A DNA stretch of 64,000 nt from Mesorhizobium loti CJ3sym (GTDB taxonomy: Bacteria > Pseudomonadota > Alphaproteobacteria > Rhizobiales > Rhizobiaceae). The notes under the pieces are model-generated. The model had not been told where the DNA came from. It ran no database searches and was given only the letters and a program-made list of their open reading frames with translations. The stretch lies in NCBI RefSeq assembly GCF_000472785.1, contig NZ_AXAL01000001.1:768798-832797 (forward strand), given 5' to 3'. A program made the translations under genes and the position numbers. This document shows positions 45,288-55,199 of this stretch, piece after piece; the stretch's first letter is position 1, and each line of letters begins with the position of its first letter.

Positions 45288-45997
45288 GCAGCGCTCCATA
45301 CACCTTCGCGCAACAGAAGGGCAGCCGCAGCAGCCTGTTCGGCCTCGCGCTTGGAACGGCCGTTGCCGATCGCCGGCTGAAATGCACCAACCTTGACGCT
45401 CACCGTGAACAACGGATCGTGGTCCGGCCCTTCGCGGCTGTCGATCTGATAGGCAGGAACGGCATTCGCCGCCTGATGCGCCCATTCCTGCAATTCCGTC
45501 TTGGCATCACGGCGCGCCGCACCCGAAGCCTGCGAGCGCGGCTGCCAGTATTTGTGGATGAAGCTGCGCGCTGCTTGCAGTCCGCCATCAAGGTAGAGCA
45601 CGGCGATCAGCGATTCCAAGGCATCGGCGCGCAGATTGACGCGCTTGCGTCCCTCAAGGCCGCGCACATCCGATCCGGCACGGATCAGCTCCGGCAGCCC
45701 GATATCCTCGGCGATCTCGGAAAGCGCCTCGGCATTGACCAGCGCATTGAGCCGCAGCGACAATTCGCCTTCCGCCGCATCAGGAAACGCGGCCAGCAGC
45801 ATGTCGGCAACGACCAGACCGAGAACCCGGTCGCCGAGAAACTCGAAACGTTCATAGTCGGCGCCGGCATTGGCGCCGCGAGCACTGGCATGGGTGAGCG
45901 CACGCTGCAAGCGCTGGCGGTCGGCAAAGGCATGGCCCGTGCGTTCCACAAGCGCTTCGGCGAGCGCGTCGGCGGTCAGCCGCTTCGCCGCTGCCAT
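45284..45997 (-). CDS. rnc: ribonuclease III
   Basis: Double-stranded RNA endonuclease of 237 residues, with the catalytic signature ERFEFLGDRVLGLVVADML and a C-terminal dsRNA-binding domain (DAKTELQEWAHQAANAVPAY through AIGNGRSKREAEQAAAAALL). ATG 45997 is 2 bases past the lepB stop. The residue Arg in LGDRVLG replaces the more usual Ala, as in related rhizobia. Operon order lepB-rnc-era. Confidence 0.95.
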   Translation of the reverse strand: MAAAKRLTADALAEALVERTGHAFADRQRLQRALTHASARGANAGADYERFEFLGDRVLGLVVADMLLAAFPDAAEGELSLRLNALVNAEALSEIAEDIGLPELIRAGSDVRGLEGRKRVNLRADALESLIAVLYLDGGLQAARSFIHKYWQPRSQASGAARRDAKTELQEWAHQAANAVPAYQIDSREGPDHDPLFTVSVKVGAFQPAIGNGRSKREAEQAAAAALLLREGVWSAA

Positions 45998-45999
45998 CC

Positions 46000-46749
46000 C
46001 TAGTTGACGAAATGGAACAGCCGCGAAGCGCGCATCAGCGACGGCCATTTCCAGATTTCGAGCGGGCTCGCCTTGCCGGCGATCGAGAAGAAGACAAGGT
46101 TGGCGCGGCCAACCAGATTCTCGGCCGGAACATAGCCGACGGTGAACCGACTGTCGGCGGAATTATCCCTGTTGTCGCCCATCATGAAATAATGGCCGGG
46201 CGGCACATCGAACTCGCGCGTGTTGTCGCCGATCGAATTCGGATTGAGGTCAAGCGTGTCGTAGCTCACGCCGTTGGGCAGCGTCTCGCGGTAGACATCG
46301 ATCGGCTGAGGCATTTCGGTGATATCGGGATTGTCGATCTGGCCGGTCTTCACGCGCGGCACGCCGACGCCGTTGATGAACAGCTGGCCATCTTTCATCT
46401 GGATCTTGTCACCGGGCAGGCCGACCACGCGCTTGATATAGTCGACGGACGGATCGGGCGGGAACTTGAACACCACCACATCGCCACGCTTGGGTTCGGA
46501 GCCCCAGATACGACCCGAGAAAATGTCAGGTCCAAAAGGCAGCGAATAGCGCGAATAGCCGTAGGACCATTTGGTGACGAACAGATAGTCGCCTTCCAGA
46601 AGCGTCGGCCGCATTGATCCCGACGGGATCGAAAAGGGCTGGAACAACAGCGTGCGGATAACGAGCGCAAGCAAAAGCGCCTGGACGATGACGCTGACGG
46701 TTTCGCCAAGCCCGCCGGATTTCTTCTGGGATTTTTCAGCCACGCTCAT
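46000..46749 (-). CDS. lepB: signal peptidase I
   Basis: Inner-membrane serine protease that removes signal peptides. The 249-residue protein has one N-terminal membrane helix (VSVIVQALLLALVIRTLLFQ), the catalytic Ser45 in IPSGSMRPTL, the lysine-containing YIKRVVGLPGDKI box and the box E MMGDNRDNSADSRFTVGYVP. Start at MSVAEKSQKK; the frame extends upstream without support. Confidence 0.95.
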   Translation of the reverse strand: MSVAEKSQKKSGGLGETVSVIVQALLLALVIRTLLFQPFSIPSGSMRPTLLEGDYLFVTKWSYGYSRYSLPFGPDIFSGRIWGSEPKRGDVVVFKFPPDPSVDYIKRVVGLPGDKIQMKDGQLFINGVGVPRVKTGQIDNPDITEMPQPIDVYRETLPNGVSYDTLDLNPNSIGDNTREFDVPPGHYFMMGDNRDNSADSRFTVGYVPAENLVGRANLVFFSIAGKASPLEIWKWPSLMRASRLFHFVN

Positions 46750-46827
46750 GTCGTCCTCGATTGTGCGTTGGATGGTATAGAGTCTCGGCGCGCGCTGGGC
46801 AACGTCAATGCCGGTCGTCAGATGCAA

Positions 46828-47241
46828 TCAATGTGGCGCTTCTTCGACGGGCAACGCCTCTATGATCACAAAGGCTTGAGCAAGCGGAAAATCATCCGTG
46901 ATGGTGAGGTGGATCGCCGCCCGATGGCCCTTTGGCAGGATTTTGTCCAGCCGCGCCAGGGCGCCGCCGGTCAATGCCATGGTCGGCGCACCGCTGGGCA
47001 GGTTCACGACACCCATGTCGCGCCAGAAGACGCCTTGCGCCAGACCGGTACCCAATGCCTTGGCGCAAGCTTCCTTGGCGGCGAAGCGCTTGGCGTAGGA
47101 GGCCGCTCGGGCGCGTCGGTTCTCGGAACGAGCCTGTTCGACCTCGGTGTAAATCCTCTGGACGAAGCGCTGGCCGTGACGCTCCAGCGACTTCTCAATG
47201 CGCCTGATATCGATCAGGTCGCTGCCGATGCCGATGATCAT
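46828..47241 (-). CDS. acpS: holo-[acyl-carrier-protein] synthase
   Basis: Transfers 4'-phosphopantetheine to acyl carrier protein. The 137-residue protein has [14 protein letters not shown] with the metal-binding Asp and the [14 protein letters not shown] block. Its start overlaps the stop of the DUF2062 gene by 4 bases, and lepB follows after 78 bases. Confidence 0.95.
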   Translation of the reverse strand: MIIGIGSDLIDIRRIEKSLERHGQRFVQRIYTEVEQARSENRRARAASYAKRFAAKEACAKALGTGLAQGVFWRDMGVVNLPSGAPTMALTGGALARLDKILPKGHRAAIHLTITDDFPLAQAFVIIEALPVEEAPH

Positions 47242-47837
47242 TGTGCGGCGGAACCGACGCTTCCGCCGGGATGGGACGATTGCGCGTGGCGATGCGCGCG
47301 CTCGGCAAGGCGCTTGCGCCTTTGCTCGCGGAAGACATTCATGCCCCAGCGCGTGACACCGTAGAACAGGAGGCCAAACACCAGCCCGAGCGGCACCGCG
47401 CCGATCAGCATGGGCTCCAGCACGGGATGCCACAGTTTCGCGAAGGAAAGCGTGTGCAGCATCTCGCCCAGATGCGCAGGCGGACCATGCGCCGGCAGCC
47501 GGTCATGCAGGATGAGCTTGCCGGTCTCCCAGGACGCGCCCCACAGAATAGGAAAAGTCAGTGGATTGCCGAAGAAAACAGCGCCGAGTGCGGCCGCCAC
47601 CAGATTGCCGGCGATCACCCAGCACAGGACGAAGGCAATGACGAAATGGAAACCGACGGGAAAGAACGAGGCGAAGACGCCAGCCGCAACACCTGCCGCA
47701 ACCGCATGCGGCGTGGCCTTCAGCCGCAGGATGCGCTTGGACAAGTACTGAAGTGAGCGCGAAAACGAGCGGCGCGGCCAAAGGTAGGTACGCACCCGTT
47801 CGAGAAGGCCATCAGGCTTGCGGCGTCGAAAAAGCAC
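47238..47837 (-). CDS. DUF2062 membrane protein
   Basis: A 199-residue protein with the DUF2062 core: a basic N-terminal region ([20 protein letters not shown]) and two or three membrane segments, with [20 protein letters not shown] and [21 protein letters not shown] prefer the GTG at 47837 ([20 protein letters not shown]) with GGAACGGGAACA upstream; a TTG at 47870 would give 11 more residues. Function unknown. Overlaps acpS by 4 bases. Confidence 0.75.
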   Translation of the reverse strand: MLFRRRKPDGLLERVRTYLWPRRSFSRSLQYLSKRILRLKATPHAVAAGVAAGVFASFFPVGFHFVIAFVLCWVIAGNLVAAALGAVFFGNPLTFPILWGASWETGKLILHDRLPAHGPPAHLGEMLHTLSFAKLWHPVLEPMLIGAVPLGLVFGLLFYGVTRWGMNVFREQRRKRLAERAHRHAQSSHPGGSVGSAAQ

Positions 47838-48097
47838 TCTGTTCCCGTTCCACAACTCTCGCACCGGCAATTTCCGCCGGCTATGAGATACATCATCTTG
47901 CGCTTAACGATCGCCCGATGGCAATCACAACGTTGATATAGCGACGCGCGTCGGCAAGAACAACCGAACACCGTCTGCGCAGCGCGTGCATGTTGCCGCC
48001 CTTCCGGGACAGGCGTCCTTCGGTTCGAACATTGGACAATCGCGGCGAATTTATGGAGCCGGCAGCCGCTTCGCCGAAAGGACGGCCTTGCTGGCGG

Positions 48098-48484
48098 CTA
48101 AGATCGGTATTCGCTAACCTCGACCAGATTGTCGTCCGGGTCGCGAAAATACACCGACAGCATCGGGCCTCGAGCGCCGACACGTTCGACCGGGCCGAGT
48201 TCCACCACCACGCCATTGGCCTCGATGTGGGCTCGGATTTCGTCGAGCGGCCTGTCGGTGATCAGGCAGAAATCGCCTGAACCTGGTGTCGGTGACTTCG
48301 CCTTCGGCTCGAAAGTGCGGCGGACTTCGTGAACATTGATCTTCTGATTGCCAAACACCAGCGCTGTCGGCCGTCCCGTAGTGTCGATGCGTTCAAAGCC
48401 CAGCACGCGTTGATAGAAGGCGCAGGTCGCTTCGAGCGAAGCGACCGTCAACACGAAATGATCGATGCCGACGATCATCTGCAT
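48098..48484 (-). CDS. VOC-family protein (glyoxalase-like)
   Basis: A 128-residue single VOC domain: IVGIDHFVLTVASLEATCAF, NQKINVHEVRRTFEPKAKSP, GDFCLITDRPLDEIRAHIEA and LSVYFRDPDDNLVEVSEY. His and Glu ligands are in the usual places. Starts at either ATG 48484 or ATG 48478; no clear ribosome site is seen. A dispersed palindrome follows upstream at 48492. Substrate unknown. Confidence 0.8.
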   Translation of the reverse strand: MQMIVGIDHFVLTVASLEATCAFYQRVLGFERIDTTGRPTALVFGNQKINVHEVRRTFEPKAKSPTPGSGDFCLITDRPLDEIRAHIEANGVVVELGPVERVGARGPMLSVYFRDPDDNLVEVSEYRS

Positions 48485-48491
48485 TTATTTT

Positions 48492-48541
48492 CATGCATGT
48501 CGTCCCTCCCAAAACCGCTGCACACTCTTGGGCGACATGCA
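48492..48541. repeat. dispersed palindrome, GACATGC variant
   Basis: TGCATGTCGTCCCTCCCAAA through CTCTTGGGCGACATGCA. One of four copies in the window (others at 53535-53584, 57489-57537, 57547-57596). The outer arms TGCATGTCG/CGACATGCA are inverted; the inner CCAAAAC/CTTTTGGG positions also pair. Confidence 0.8.
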
Positions 48542-48544
48542 CGG

Positions 48545-49123
48545 TCAAATGTTGCGACTACCGGGCTTAACGGCCGGGATGGCGGCAAGTTCCGGCGGCA
48601 AACGATCGGCGGGATAGGCTGGAACCTCATATTCGGCGAGCGCGATCAGCGGCACACCGACATGGGACTTGCCGGCAGAACGGTCGATGATGCAGGCAGC
48701 CGCCACCACTTCGGCGCCAAGCTCGCGCAGGCAGTCGATGGTTTCGCGGATCGACAGGCCGGTGGTGACGATGTCCTCGACGATGACGACGCGCGCACCT
48801 TTGGCAATCTCGAAGCGGCGCAGGCGGAACTCGCCCCCTTCCCGCTCGACCCAGATCGCCGGCACGCCGAGATGGCGCGAGGTTTCGTAGGCCGGAATCA
48901 GGCCGCCGATCGCCGGGCCGACGACATAGTCGATCTTGCCTGGCACCGCCTTGCGGATTTTCTCGGCCAGCGCCTTGCATAGCCGTTCGGTCTTGTCGGC
49001 ATGCATGAACACCCGCGCCTTTTGCAAGAAGACCGGGCTGCGCAGGCCCGACGTCAAGATGAAATGCCCTTCCAGAACAGCACCCGCCTCACGGAAAATG
49101 CCCAGCACTTCATCGGTATTCAT
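48545..49123 (-). CDS. pyrE: orotate phosphoribosyltransferase
   Basis: Fifth step of UMP synthesis. The 192-residue protein has the PRPP-binding motif [14 protein letters not shown] and the family sequences [14 protein letters not shown] and [20 protein letters not shown]. Start at [14 protein letters not shown] (ATG 49123) with AGAGGGGCG upstream. Confidence 0.95.
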   Translation of the reverse strand: MNTDEVLGIFREAGAVLEGHFILTSGLRSPVFLQKARVFMHADKTERLCKALAEKIRKAVPGKIDYVVGPAIGGLIPAYETSRHLGVPAIWVEREGGEFRLRRFEIAKGARVVIVEDIVTTGLSIRETIDCLRELGAEVVAAACIIDRSAGKSHVGVPLIALAEYEVPAYPADRLPPELAAIPAVKPGSRNI

Positions 49124-49141
49124 CTGCGCCCCTCTTGAATT

Positions 49142-49182
49142 GACCATTCCGAAAACCGGTTCCCACTTTTCGGGATCATGGT
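49142..49182. repeat. dispersed palindrome, GGGATCATG variant
   Basis: GACCATTCCGAAAACCGG through CACTTTTCGGGATCATGGTC, between pyrE and rsh. Second copy of the variant at 20521-20562. Confidence 0.75.
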
Positions 49183-51414
49183 CTAGCCATTTACGCGCCG
49201 TGCATCGCTGACGCTCGAATTGTCCTTGAGCTGCGACAGCAGCCGGTTGAGATGCTTCAAATCCCAGACTTCGAGATCGATCAGCATTTCGGTGAAGTCG
49301 GGCGCGGTGCGCACCATCGACAGCGTATGGATGTTGGCGTCGTTGGACGCAACGACCTGGGCGATATCGGCGAGCGACCCCGGCGCATTAATGGCGGTGA
49401 CCGAGACGCGCGCGGGAAAGCGTTCCTTGGTGCGTTCATCGATGTCCCAACGCACGTCGATCCAGCGCTCAGGCTGGTCGTCGAAGGCCTGCAGTGCCGG
49501 CGACTGGATCGGATAGATGGTGATGCCGGTGCCTGGCTGGACAATGCCGACGATGCGGTCGCCCGGCACCGCACCTTCCGGCGCGAAGCGCACCGGAAGG
49601 TCGCCACGCACACCACGGATCGGCACGGCGCCATCGCGCGGCTGGTCCTTGTCCTTGCGCGCGGCCCGAGTACCGGGCATCTGGAACAGCATGCCGGCGG
49701 CGTTGCGGATCTTCGACCAGCCTTCCTCACGCTGCTTGGGGGCACTGACGGTGACGCGCTCGTCCTTGTAGTCGGGGAAGACCGCCTTCATGACGTCGGT
49801 GGAGGCCAGTTCGCCACGGCCTACGGACGCCAGCACGTCCTCGATGTCCTTGCGCGCCAGCCGGTGCAGCACCGGCTTCAGGCTTTCCTTGGTGAAGGTC
49901 TTGCCGGCCCGTTCGAAGGCGCGCTCCAGAATGCGCGCGCCAAGGCCCGAATACTGTTTGCGGATGGCGTTCTTGGTGGCACGACGGATGGCGGCGCGGG
50001 CCTTGCCGGTGACAACGACCGATTCCCAGGCAGCCGGCGGCACTTGCGCCTTGGAGCGGATGATCTCGACCTCGTCGCCGTTCTTCAGTTCCGTCATCAG
50101 CGGCATGATGCGGCCATTGACCTTGGCGCCGACGCAGGTGTCGCCGACGTCGGTGTGCACGGCGTAGGCGAAGTCGATGGGCGTGGCGCCACGCGGCAAT
50201 GCAATCAGCATGCCTTTCGGCGTGAAGCAGAACACCTGGTCCTGGAACAGTTCCAGCTTGGTGTTTTCGAGAAAATCCTCGGGATTGTCGCCTTCGGCGA
50301 GCTGCTCGATGGTGCGCCGCAACCAGGCATAGGCGTTGGTCTCCTTCGAGATCGCGGGGGCAGCACCATTCGTCTTGCCGCCGGTGTCCTTGTAGATGGA
50401 ATGGGCGGCGACGCCATATTCGGCGATCTTGTTCATTTCGCGGGTGCGTATCTGCAGCTCGACGCGCTGACGCGACGGCCCGACGATGGTGGTGTGGATC
50501 GAGCGGTAGTCGTTCTGCTTCGGCGTCGAAATGTAGTCCTTGAAGCGGCCGGGCACCATCGACCACGTGGTGTGGATGGCGCCGAGCGCGCGGTAGCAGT
50601 CTTCGACGCTGTCGACGACGACGCGGAAGCCGAAAATGTCGGAGAGCTGTTCGAAGGACAGCGCCTTGGCCTCCATCTTGCGGAACACCGACCACGGCTT
50701 CTTCTGGCGGCTCTTCACGCCGGCATTGATGGCATGCTTTTCAAACAGCGCCGACAGTGCCTTTTCAATGTCGGTCAGCACGCCCTTGTTGCGCTCGAAT
50801 ATCTCGGCAAGCCGCGCAGTAACGGCGCGGTAGGCTTCCGGATTGATGAAGCGGAAGGCGATCTCTTCCAGCTCTTCGCGCATGCCTTGCATGCCCATGC
50901 GCCCGGCCAGCGGCGCATAGATGTCCATCGTCTCCTCGGCGATGCGCAGGCGCTTGGCCTCCGGCATATGGTCAAGGGTGCGCATGTTGTGCAAACGGTC
51001 GGCGAGTTTGACCAGCAGCACGCGCACATCTTCCGAAATCGCCAGCAGCAGCTTGCGCAGGTTCTCCGCCTGCTCAGCCTTCTTGGACACGAGATCAAGC
51101 TTCTTCAGCTTGGTCAGGCCCTCGACCAGCTTGCCCATTTCGGGGCCGAACAGATCGTCGATCTCGGCCCGCGTCGCGGTGGTGTCCTCGATGGTGTCGT
51201 GCAGCAGGGCGACGGCTATCGTCGCCTCGTCCATGTGCATTTCGGTGAGGATGGCTGCGACTTCGAGCGGATGCGAGAAATAGGGATCGCCGGAAGCGCG
51301 CTTCTGATGGCCATGCTTCTGCATGGCATAGACATAGGCCTTGTTGAGCAGCGCCTCGTTGACGTCAGGCTTGTAGCGCTGGACGCGCTCGACAAGCTCA
51401 TACTGACGCATCAT
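49183..51414 (-). CDS. rsh: bifunctional (p)ppGpp synthetase/hydrolase (Rsh, RelA/SpoT)
   Basis: Single stringent-response enzyme of this lineage, 743 residues. The hydrolase HD domain is active-looking: LLHDTIEDT with His72, Asp73, Glu76, Asp77 and [13 protein letters not shown] before it. The synthetase domain has the RFKD motif ([20 protein letters not shown]) typical of bifunctional rather than RelA-only enzymes. TGS ([20 protein letters not shown]) and C-terminal ACT domains follow. It is transcribed between rpoZ and pyrE. Confidence 0.95.
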   Translation of the reverse strand: MMRQYELVERVQRYKPDVNEALLNKAYVYAMQKHGHQKRASGDPYFSHPLEVAAILTEMHMDEATIAVALLHDTIEDTTATRAEIDDLFGPEMGKLVEGLTKLKKLDLVSKKAEQAENLRKLLLAISEDVRVLLVKLADRLHNMRTLDHMPEAKRLRIAEETMDIYAPLAGRMGMQGMREELEEIAFRFINPEAYRAVTARLAEIFERNKGVLTDIEKALSALFEKHAINAGVKSRQKKPWSVFRKMEAKALSFEQLSDIFGFRVVVDSVEDCYRALGAIHTTWSMVPGRFKDYISTPKQNDYRSIHTTIVGPSRQRVELQIRTREMNKIAEYGVAAHSIYKDTGGKTNGAAPAISKETNAYAWLRRTIEQLAEGDNPEDFLENTKLELFQDQVFCFTPKGMLIALPRGATPIDFAYAVHTDVGDTCVGAKVNGRIMPLMTELKNGDEVEIIRSKAQVPPAAWESVVVTGKARAAIRRATKNAIRKQYSGLGARILERAFERAGKTFTKESLKPVLHRLARKDIEDVLASVGRGELASTDVMKAVFPDYKDERVTVSAPKQREEGWSKIRNAAGMLFQMPGTRAARKDKDQPRDGAVPIRGVRGDLPVRFAPEGAVPGDRIVGIVQPGTGITIYPIQSPALQAFDDQPERWIDVRWDIDERTKERFPARVSVTAINAPGSLADIAQVVASNDANIHTLSMVRTAPDFTEMLIDLEVWDLKHLNRLLSQLKDNSSVSDARRVNG

Positions 51415-51542
51415 GGGCGAAATCTCTCAGCGATGAAATGAATCATGCGCCGCACTGCTGTACGGCGCATGTCATAGATAGCCACGAAACTGCCGAGACG
51501 GAAGTGCCGCTGGATTGTTCCAGGCGCTTCCGGAGCGTTGTC

Positions 51543-51944
51543 TTAGTAGTCGTCGCTCTTTTCCGGGGGCACCAGACCCTCGATGCCGGCCAGCAGATCT
51601 TCCTCGGTCATCCGATCGAACGTCACATTCTCCTCGGCGTCATCGTTGTTGGTGGCCGCAACTGCACCGCCGGTCTGATCGGCGATCACTTCGCCATCGG
51701 CTTCGGGCTCATCGACCTCGACATGCTTCTGCAGCGAATGGATCAGATCTTCCTTGAGGTCGTCGGGCGACAGCGTCTCATCGGCGATCTCGCGCAGCGC
51801 GACGACCGGGTTCTTGTCGTTGTCACGCGGCACGGTGATCGGCGCGCCCTGGCTGATCTGGCGAGCACGGTGGCCGGCCAAAAGCACCAGCTCGAAGCGG
51901 TTGTCGACCTTGTCGATGCAATCTTCAACGGTTACGCGGGCCAT
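51543..51944 (-). CDS. rpoZ: RNA polymerase omega subunit
   Basis: A 133-residue omega subunit: [40 protein letters not shown] and [20 protein letters not shown]. The long acidic C-terminal tail is usual for rhizobial omega. It precedes rsh on the same strand by 128 bases, the classic rpoZ-relA/spoT arrangement. Confidence 0.95.
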   Translation of the reverse strand: MARVTVEDCIDKVDNRFELVLLAGHRARQISQGAPITVPRDNDKNPVVALREIADETLSPDDLKEDLIHSLQKHVEVDEPEADGEVIADQTGGAVAATNNDDAEENVTFDRMTEEDLLAGIEGLVPPEKSDDY

Positions 51945-52269
51945 GGACTGCCCCTTTCATGCCTGGATTTGATGGAAAACAGGCGCGGTCCATAACCCGA
52001 ACGCCGCCAAAATACAAGCATCATGCCAAAGTCGGCGCTGCGGGGCCTCAATCCTGCGGTCAAACATCGGATTGAAGCACAACCCCGTCGTATCCGTGGC
52101 GTCGGATGCCTCGATCACAATTGCTTGCGTTGCCTCATCTCGCCTTGGATTGCCGCCAAACTGGCGTTATCTCGGATGGCGAAGGTCAGCCGGTTTATTA
52201 TGAGCCTGACCGATAGTCGCTGCCGCATTTCGTTTAGACGACCGCATTTTTCGAAAAGGAATATTTTCC
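51945..52269. other. divergent promoter region rpoZ / NYN gene
   Basis: No coding signal. It should contain promoters for rpoZ (minus) and for the NYN-domain gene (plus). AAGGA at 52256-52260 is the ribosome site of the latter. I see no clear operator. Confidence 0.5.
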
Positions 52270-52851
52270 ATGTTCGACCCTCGTGAAAAAATAGCCCTGT
52301 TCATCGACGGCGCCAATCTCTACGCCACGTCGCGGGCACTCGGCTTCGACATCGACTATCGCAAGCTCCTGTCGAGTTTCCACAAGCGCGGCTATCTCTT
52401 GCGCGCCTATTATTACACGGCTTTGGTGGAAGATCAGGAGTACTCCTCGATCCGCCCACTGATCGACTGGCTGGACTATAACGGCTTCAAGGTGGTGACC
52501 AAGCCGGCCAAGGAATTCACCGACTCGACCGGCCGCCGCAAGATCAAGGGCAATATGGACATCGAACTGACCGTCGATGCGCTCGAGCTGGCCGACGTCG
52601 TCGACCACTATGTCATCTTTTCCGGCGACGGCGACTTCCGCACGCTGGTCGAAGCGCTGCAGCGGCGCGGCCGCAAGGTGTCGATCGTCTCGACCATGGC
52701 CTCGCAGCCGCCGATGATCTCAGACGATCTGCGCCGCCAGGCCGACCATTTCATCGACCTGACGACGCTGAAGAACGAAGTCGGCCGCGATCCCTCCGAG
52801 CGGCCGGTGCGCCGGCCCGAACCAGCTGAAGTCGACGAGGACGACTACTGA
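52270..52851 (+). CDS. NYN-domain (LabA/DUF88) RNase-like protein
   Basis: A 193-residue protein of the NYN family, whose PIN-like fold carries acidic metal ligands. N-terminal LFIDGANLYATSRALGFDID (first Asp), MDIELTVDALELADVVDHYV and IFSGDGDFRTLVEALQRRG (acidic cluster) are present, with KVSIVSTMASQPPMISDDLR. RNase activity on structured RNA is proposed for such proteins but not shown here. UDG-type gene follows 11 bases later. Confidence 0.88.
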   Translation: MFDPREKIALFIDGANLYATSRALGFDIDYRKLLSSFHKRGYLLRAYYYTALVEDQEYSSIRPLIDWLDYNGFKVVTKPAKEFTDSTGRRKIKGNMDIELTVDALELADVVDHYVIFSGDGDFRTLVEALQRRGRKVSIVSTMASQPPMISDDLRRQADHFIDLTTLKNEVGRDPSERPVRRPEPAEVDEDDY

Positions 52852-52862
52852 GGGCGGTCACC

Positions 52863-53519
52863 TTGACCGCCCTTTCCGCTTCCGAACCCGGCCGCGACTG
52901 TCCGCTCTGCCCGCGGCTGCATGGCTTCATTGCGCAATGGCGGCAGCGCGAGCCGTCCTGGTTCAATGCGCCGGTGCCGACCTTCCTGCCACCGGGCGGC
53001 GAGGGTGCCGTCCGGCTTCTGATCGTCGGGCTGGCGCCCGGCCTACGCGGTGCCAACCGCACCGGGCGCCCGTTCACCGGCGACTATGCCGGCGACCTGC
53101 TCTACTCCACGATGATTGCGCACGGCTTCGCACGCGGTGAGTTCAAGGCACGTCCCGATGACGGGCTGGAGCTCGTCGGCACCGCGATCACCAATGCGGT
53201 GCGCTGCGTGCCGCCGGAGAACAAGCCGGTGGGCGCCGAAATCTCCACCTGCCGGACATTCCTGGTGCCGACGATCGCCCGGTTCCCCAACCTGCGCGCC
53301 GTTCTGGCGCTGGGGTCGATCGCCCACCAGTCGACGGTGCGCGCGCTGGGCGGGCGTGTCGCCGCCTACCCGTTCAAGCATGGCGGGCAATTGCCGGCCG
53401 GCGGCATTACGCTGTTTTCCAGCTATCATTGCTCGCGCTACAACACCAATACCGGTGTTTTGACGGAAGCCATGTTCGTCAAGGTTTTCGCCGAGATCGC
53501 GGCATTCCTGCGAACATAG
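52863..53519 (+). CDS. uracil-DNA glycosylase family 5-like protein
   Basis: A 218-residue base-excision enzyme of the UDGb/family 5 type. Motif A is LLIVGLAPGLRGANRTGRPF followed by TGDYAG; motif B is FSSYHCSRYNTNTGVLT. The N-terminal CPLCPRLHGF Cys pair resembles the iron-sulfur-linked cysteines of family 4/5 enzymes. Start at TTG 52863 is tentative (MTALSASEPGRDC), the GAGGGCGG just after the NYN stop serving as ribosome site. Probably one operon with the NYN gene. Confidence 0.85.
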   Translation: MTALSASEPGRDCPLCPRLHGFIAQWRQREPSWFNAPVPTFLPPGGEGAVRLLIVGLAPGLRGANRTGRPFTGDYAGDLLYSTMIAHGFARGEFKARPDDGLELVGTAITNAVRCVPPENKPVGAEISTCRTFLVPTIARFPNLRAVLALGSIAHQSTVRALGGRVAAYPFKHGGQLPAGGITLFSSYHCSRYNTNTGVLTEAMFVKVFAEIAAFLRT

Positions 53520-53534
53520 CTCCGTCTTTGTTTT

Positions 53535-53584
53535 TATGCATGTCGTGGCCCCAAAACCGAGGTCACTTTTGGGCGACATGCATT
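53535..53584. repeat. dispersed palindrome, GACATGC variant
   Basis: TATGCATGTCGTGGCCCCAA through CTTTTGGGCGACATGCAT. It lies between two convergent genes and abuts, by 1-2 bases, the stop of the alcohol dehydrogenase gene. Confidence 0.8.
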
Positions 53585-54596
53585 AGAACCCTTCCAGCAC
53601 GATCTTGCCCTTGGCCTTGCCGGTCTCGATCAGCGCATGGGCGCGCTTCAGATTGGCGGCATTGATGGTGCCGAATATCTCGCCCAGCGTGGTGCGGATG
53701 GTGCCGGCGTCGACAAGCCGTGCCAGTTCATTGAGATGCTCGCCCTGCGCCGCCATGTCCTGCGTCTCGAACATCGATCGGGTGAACATGAACTCCCAAT
53801 GGACCGAAACGCTCTTGCGCTTGAACGGGTTGATGTCGAGCGTCTTGGGATCATCGATCAAGCCGAACCGGCCCTGCGATGCGATCAATTCGGCGATCTC
53901 GGCCAGGTGCTGGTCGGTGTTGGTTGTCGAGAACACAAAGGCTGGTGCGCCGATGCCGAGGGCTGCGACTTCGGCAGCCAGCGGCATGGAATGATCGATC
54001 ACATGATGGGCGCCAAGCCCAAGCACCCAATCGCGGGTCTCTGGCCTCGATGCGGTGGCGATCACCGTAAGTTCGGTCAACTGGCGCGCAAGCTGGACCG
54101 CAATCGAACCGACGCCGCCCGCACCGCCGATGATCAGGATGGCGTTTGCGGCGCCAACGACAGGCTTCTTCACGTCAAGACGGTCGAACAGGGCCTCGAA
54201 GGCGGTGACCGCCGTCAGCGGCAGCGCCGCCGCCTGCGCATAGTCGAGTGATGCCGGCTTGCGACCGACGAGGCGCTCATCGACAAGATGGAACTCGGCA
54301 TTGGTGCCTTGCGGGGCAAGCGCTCCGGAGTAAAAGACATCGTCGCCGGGCTTGAACAGTCTGGCGTCCGGACCGGCCGCGACAACGCGGCCGGCGGCGT
54401 CCCAACCGAGCACCCGCCACGTTCCGGCTTCGGGCTTGGCGCTTTTCCGGATCTTGGTGTCGACCGGATTGACCGAGATCGCCTTCACCTCGACCAGCAA
54501 TTGACGGCCTTTCGGCTCCGGCTTGGGCAGGTCGATATCGACAAGGGAGGCCTCATCGGCGATGGGGGCTGGGATTTGATAGCCGACGGCACGCAT
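53583..54596 (-). CDS. zinc-type alcohol dehydrogenase / quinone oxidoreductase family protein
   Basis: A 337-residue MDR-superfamily NADPH-dependent oxidoreductase (YhdH/quinone reductase-like, lacking the catalytic zinc Cys/His set). Core motifs are VKAISVNPVDTKIRKS, GWDAAGRVVAAGPDARLFKP, GDDVFYSG and the nucleotide-binding IIGGAGGVGSIAVQLARQL. The start is MRAVGYQIPAPIADEASLVD at 54596. It is divergent from the HxlR gene and flanked by repeated GCACATA sites, so it is the likely target of that regulator. Confidence 0.88.
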   Translation of the reverse strand: MRAVGYQIPAPIADEASLVDIDLPKPEPKGRQLLVEVKAISVNPVDTKIRKSAKPEAGTWRVLGWDAAGRVVAAGPDARLFKPGDDVFYSGALAPQGTNAEFHLVDERLVGRKPASLDYAQAAALPLTAVTAFEALFDRLDVKKPVVGAANAILIIGGAGGVGSIAVQLARQLTELTVIATASRPETRDWVLGLGAHHVIDHSMPLAAEVAALGIGAPAFVFSTTNTDQHLAEIAELIASQGRFGLIDDPKTLDINPFKRKSVSVHWEFMFTRSMFETQDMAAQGEHLNELARLVDAGTIRTTLGEIFGTINAANLKRAHALIETGKAKGKIVLEGF

Positions 54597-54647
54597 TCTG
54601 GTTCTCCGCGATTGCTGTTGAGCGTTGTGTGGGTCAGAGATGCGGAT

Positions 54648-54687
54648 TATGTGCGCCGAGCGCAAGAATGCACATATAAAGCACATA
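54648..54687. promoter_or_regulatory. repeated TATGTGC/GCACATA operator candidate
   Basis: TATGTGC at 54648-54654, GCACATA at 54670-54676 and again GCACATA at 54681-54687. The last two are direct repeats 11 bases apart (one helical turn); the first is inverted. It occupies the 111-base space between the divergent adh and hxlR genes. The plus-strand copies lie about 20 bases before the HxlR ATG. Confidence 0.6.
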
Positions 54688-54707
54688 GTGTCGAAAAGGA
54701 TACCGTC

Positions 54708-55070
54708 ATGCCGCGCATTCGCCATGAACGATTCGATTGCAGCCCCGGCTGTACCGTGGAGGGAACGCTCCGCTATATCGACGGAAAGTGGAAAGGCGTC
54801 GTGCTCTACCACCTGTTCGAGGGCACGCTGCGCTTCAACGAGATACGCCGGCGCATTCCCAACTGCACGCAGCGCATGCTGACGAACCAGCTCCGTGAAC
54901 TGGAAGCCGATGGGCTGATTGCCCGCAAGATCTATCCGGAAGTGCCGCCGAAGGTGGAATACAGCCTGACCCCGCGCGGCAGAAGCCTGGAACCGGTGAT
55001 TACAGCCCTGAAGGTCTGGGGCGACGCGAATGTGACGCTGGCGCCGGAGGTCGCGCAGGTTGCGGCTTGA
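54708..55070 (+). CDS. HxlR-family winged-helix regulator
   Basis: A 120-residue regulator with the HxlR pattern: CSPGCTVEGTLRYIDGKWKG, FEGTLRFNEIRRRIPNCTQR, MLTNQLRELEADGLIARKI, and VEYSLTPRGRSLEPVITALK. AAGGA precedes ATG 54708. Two Cys (CSPGC) near the start may sense reactive electrophiles, as in related quinone-responsive HxlR proteins. Divergent from the MDR oxidoreductase gene. Confidence 0.9.
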   Translation: MPRIRHERFDCSPGCTVEGTLRYIDGKWKGVVLYHLFEGTLRFNEIRRRIPNCTQRMLTNQLRELEADGLIARKIYPEVPPKVEYSLTPRGRSLEPVITALKVWGDANVTLAPEVAQVAA

Positions 55071-55199
55071 AGCGACGCCGGTAGGGCCGGCAGAGTTCAC
55101 ACCGGCAACAGCCGGATCGTCAATGTTTGCAACAGCATAACCGGGCTTGTGAAGAAACGGATACTGACGTGCAGCCCCGATCGATTTGGCCGGAAAATC

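Noticed and set aside
49252..51441. 729-codon plus-strand frame opposite rsh
   Set aside because: Same reason: antisense of a complete conserved enzyme, with translation of biased composition.
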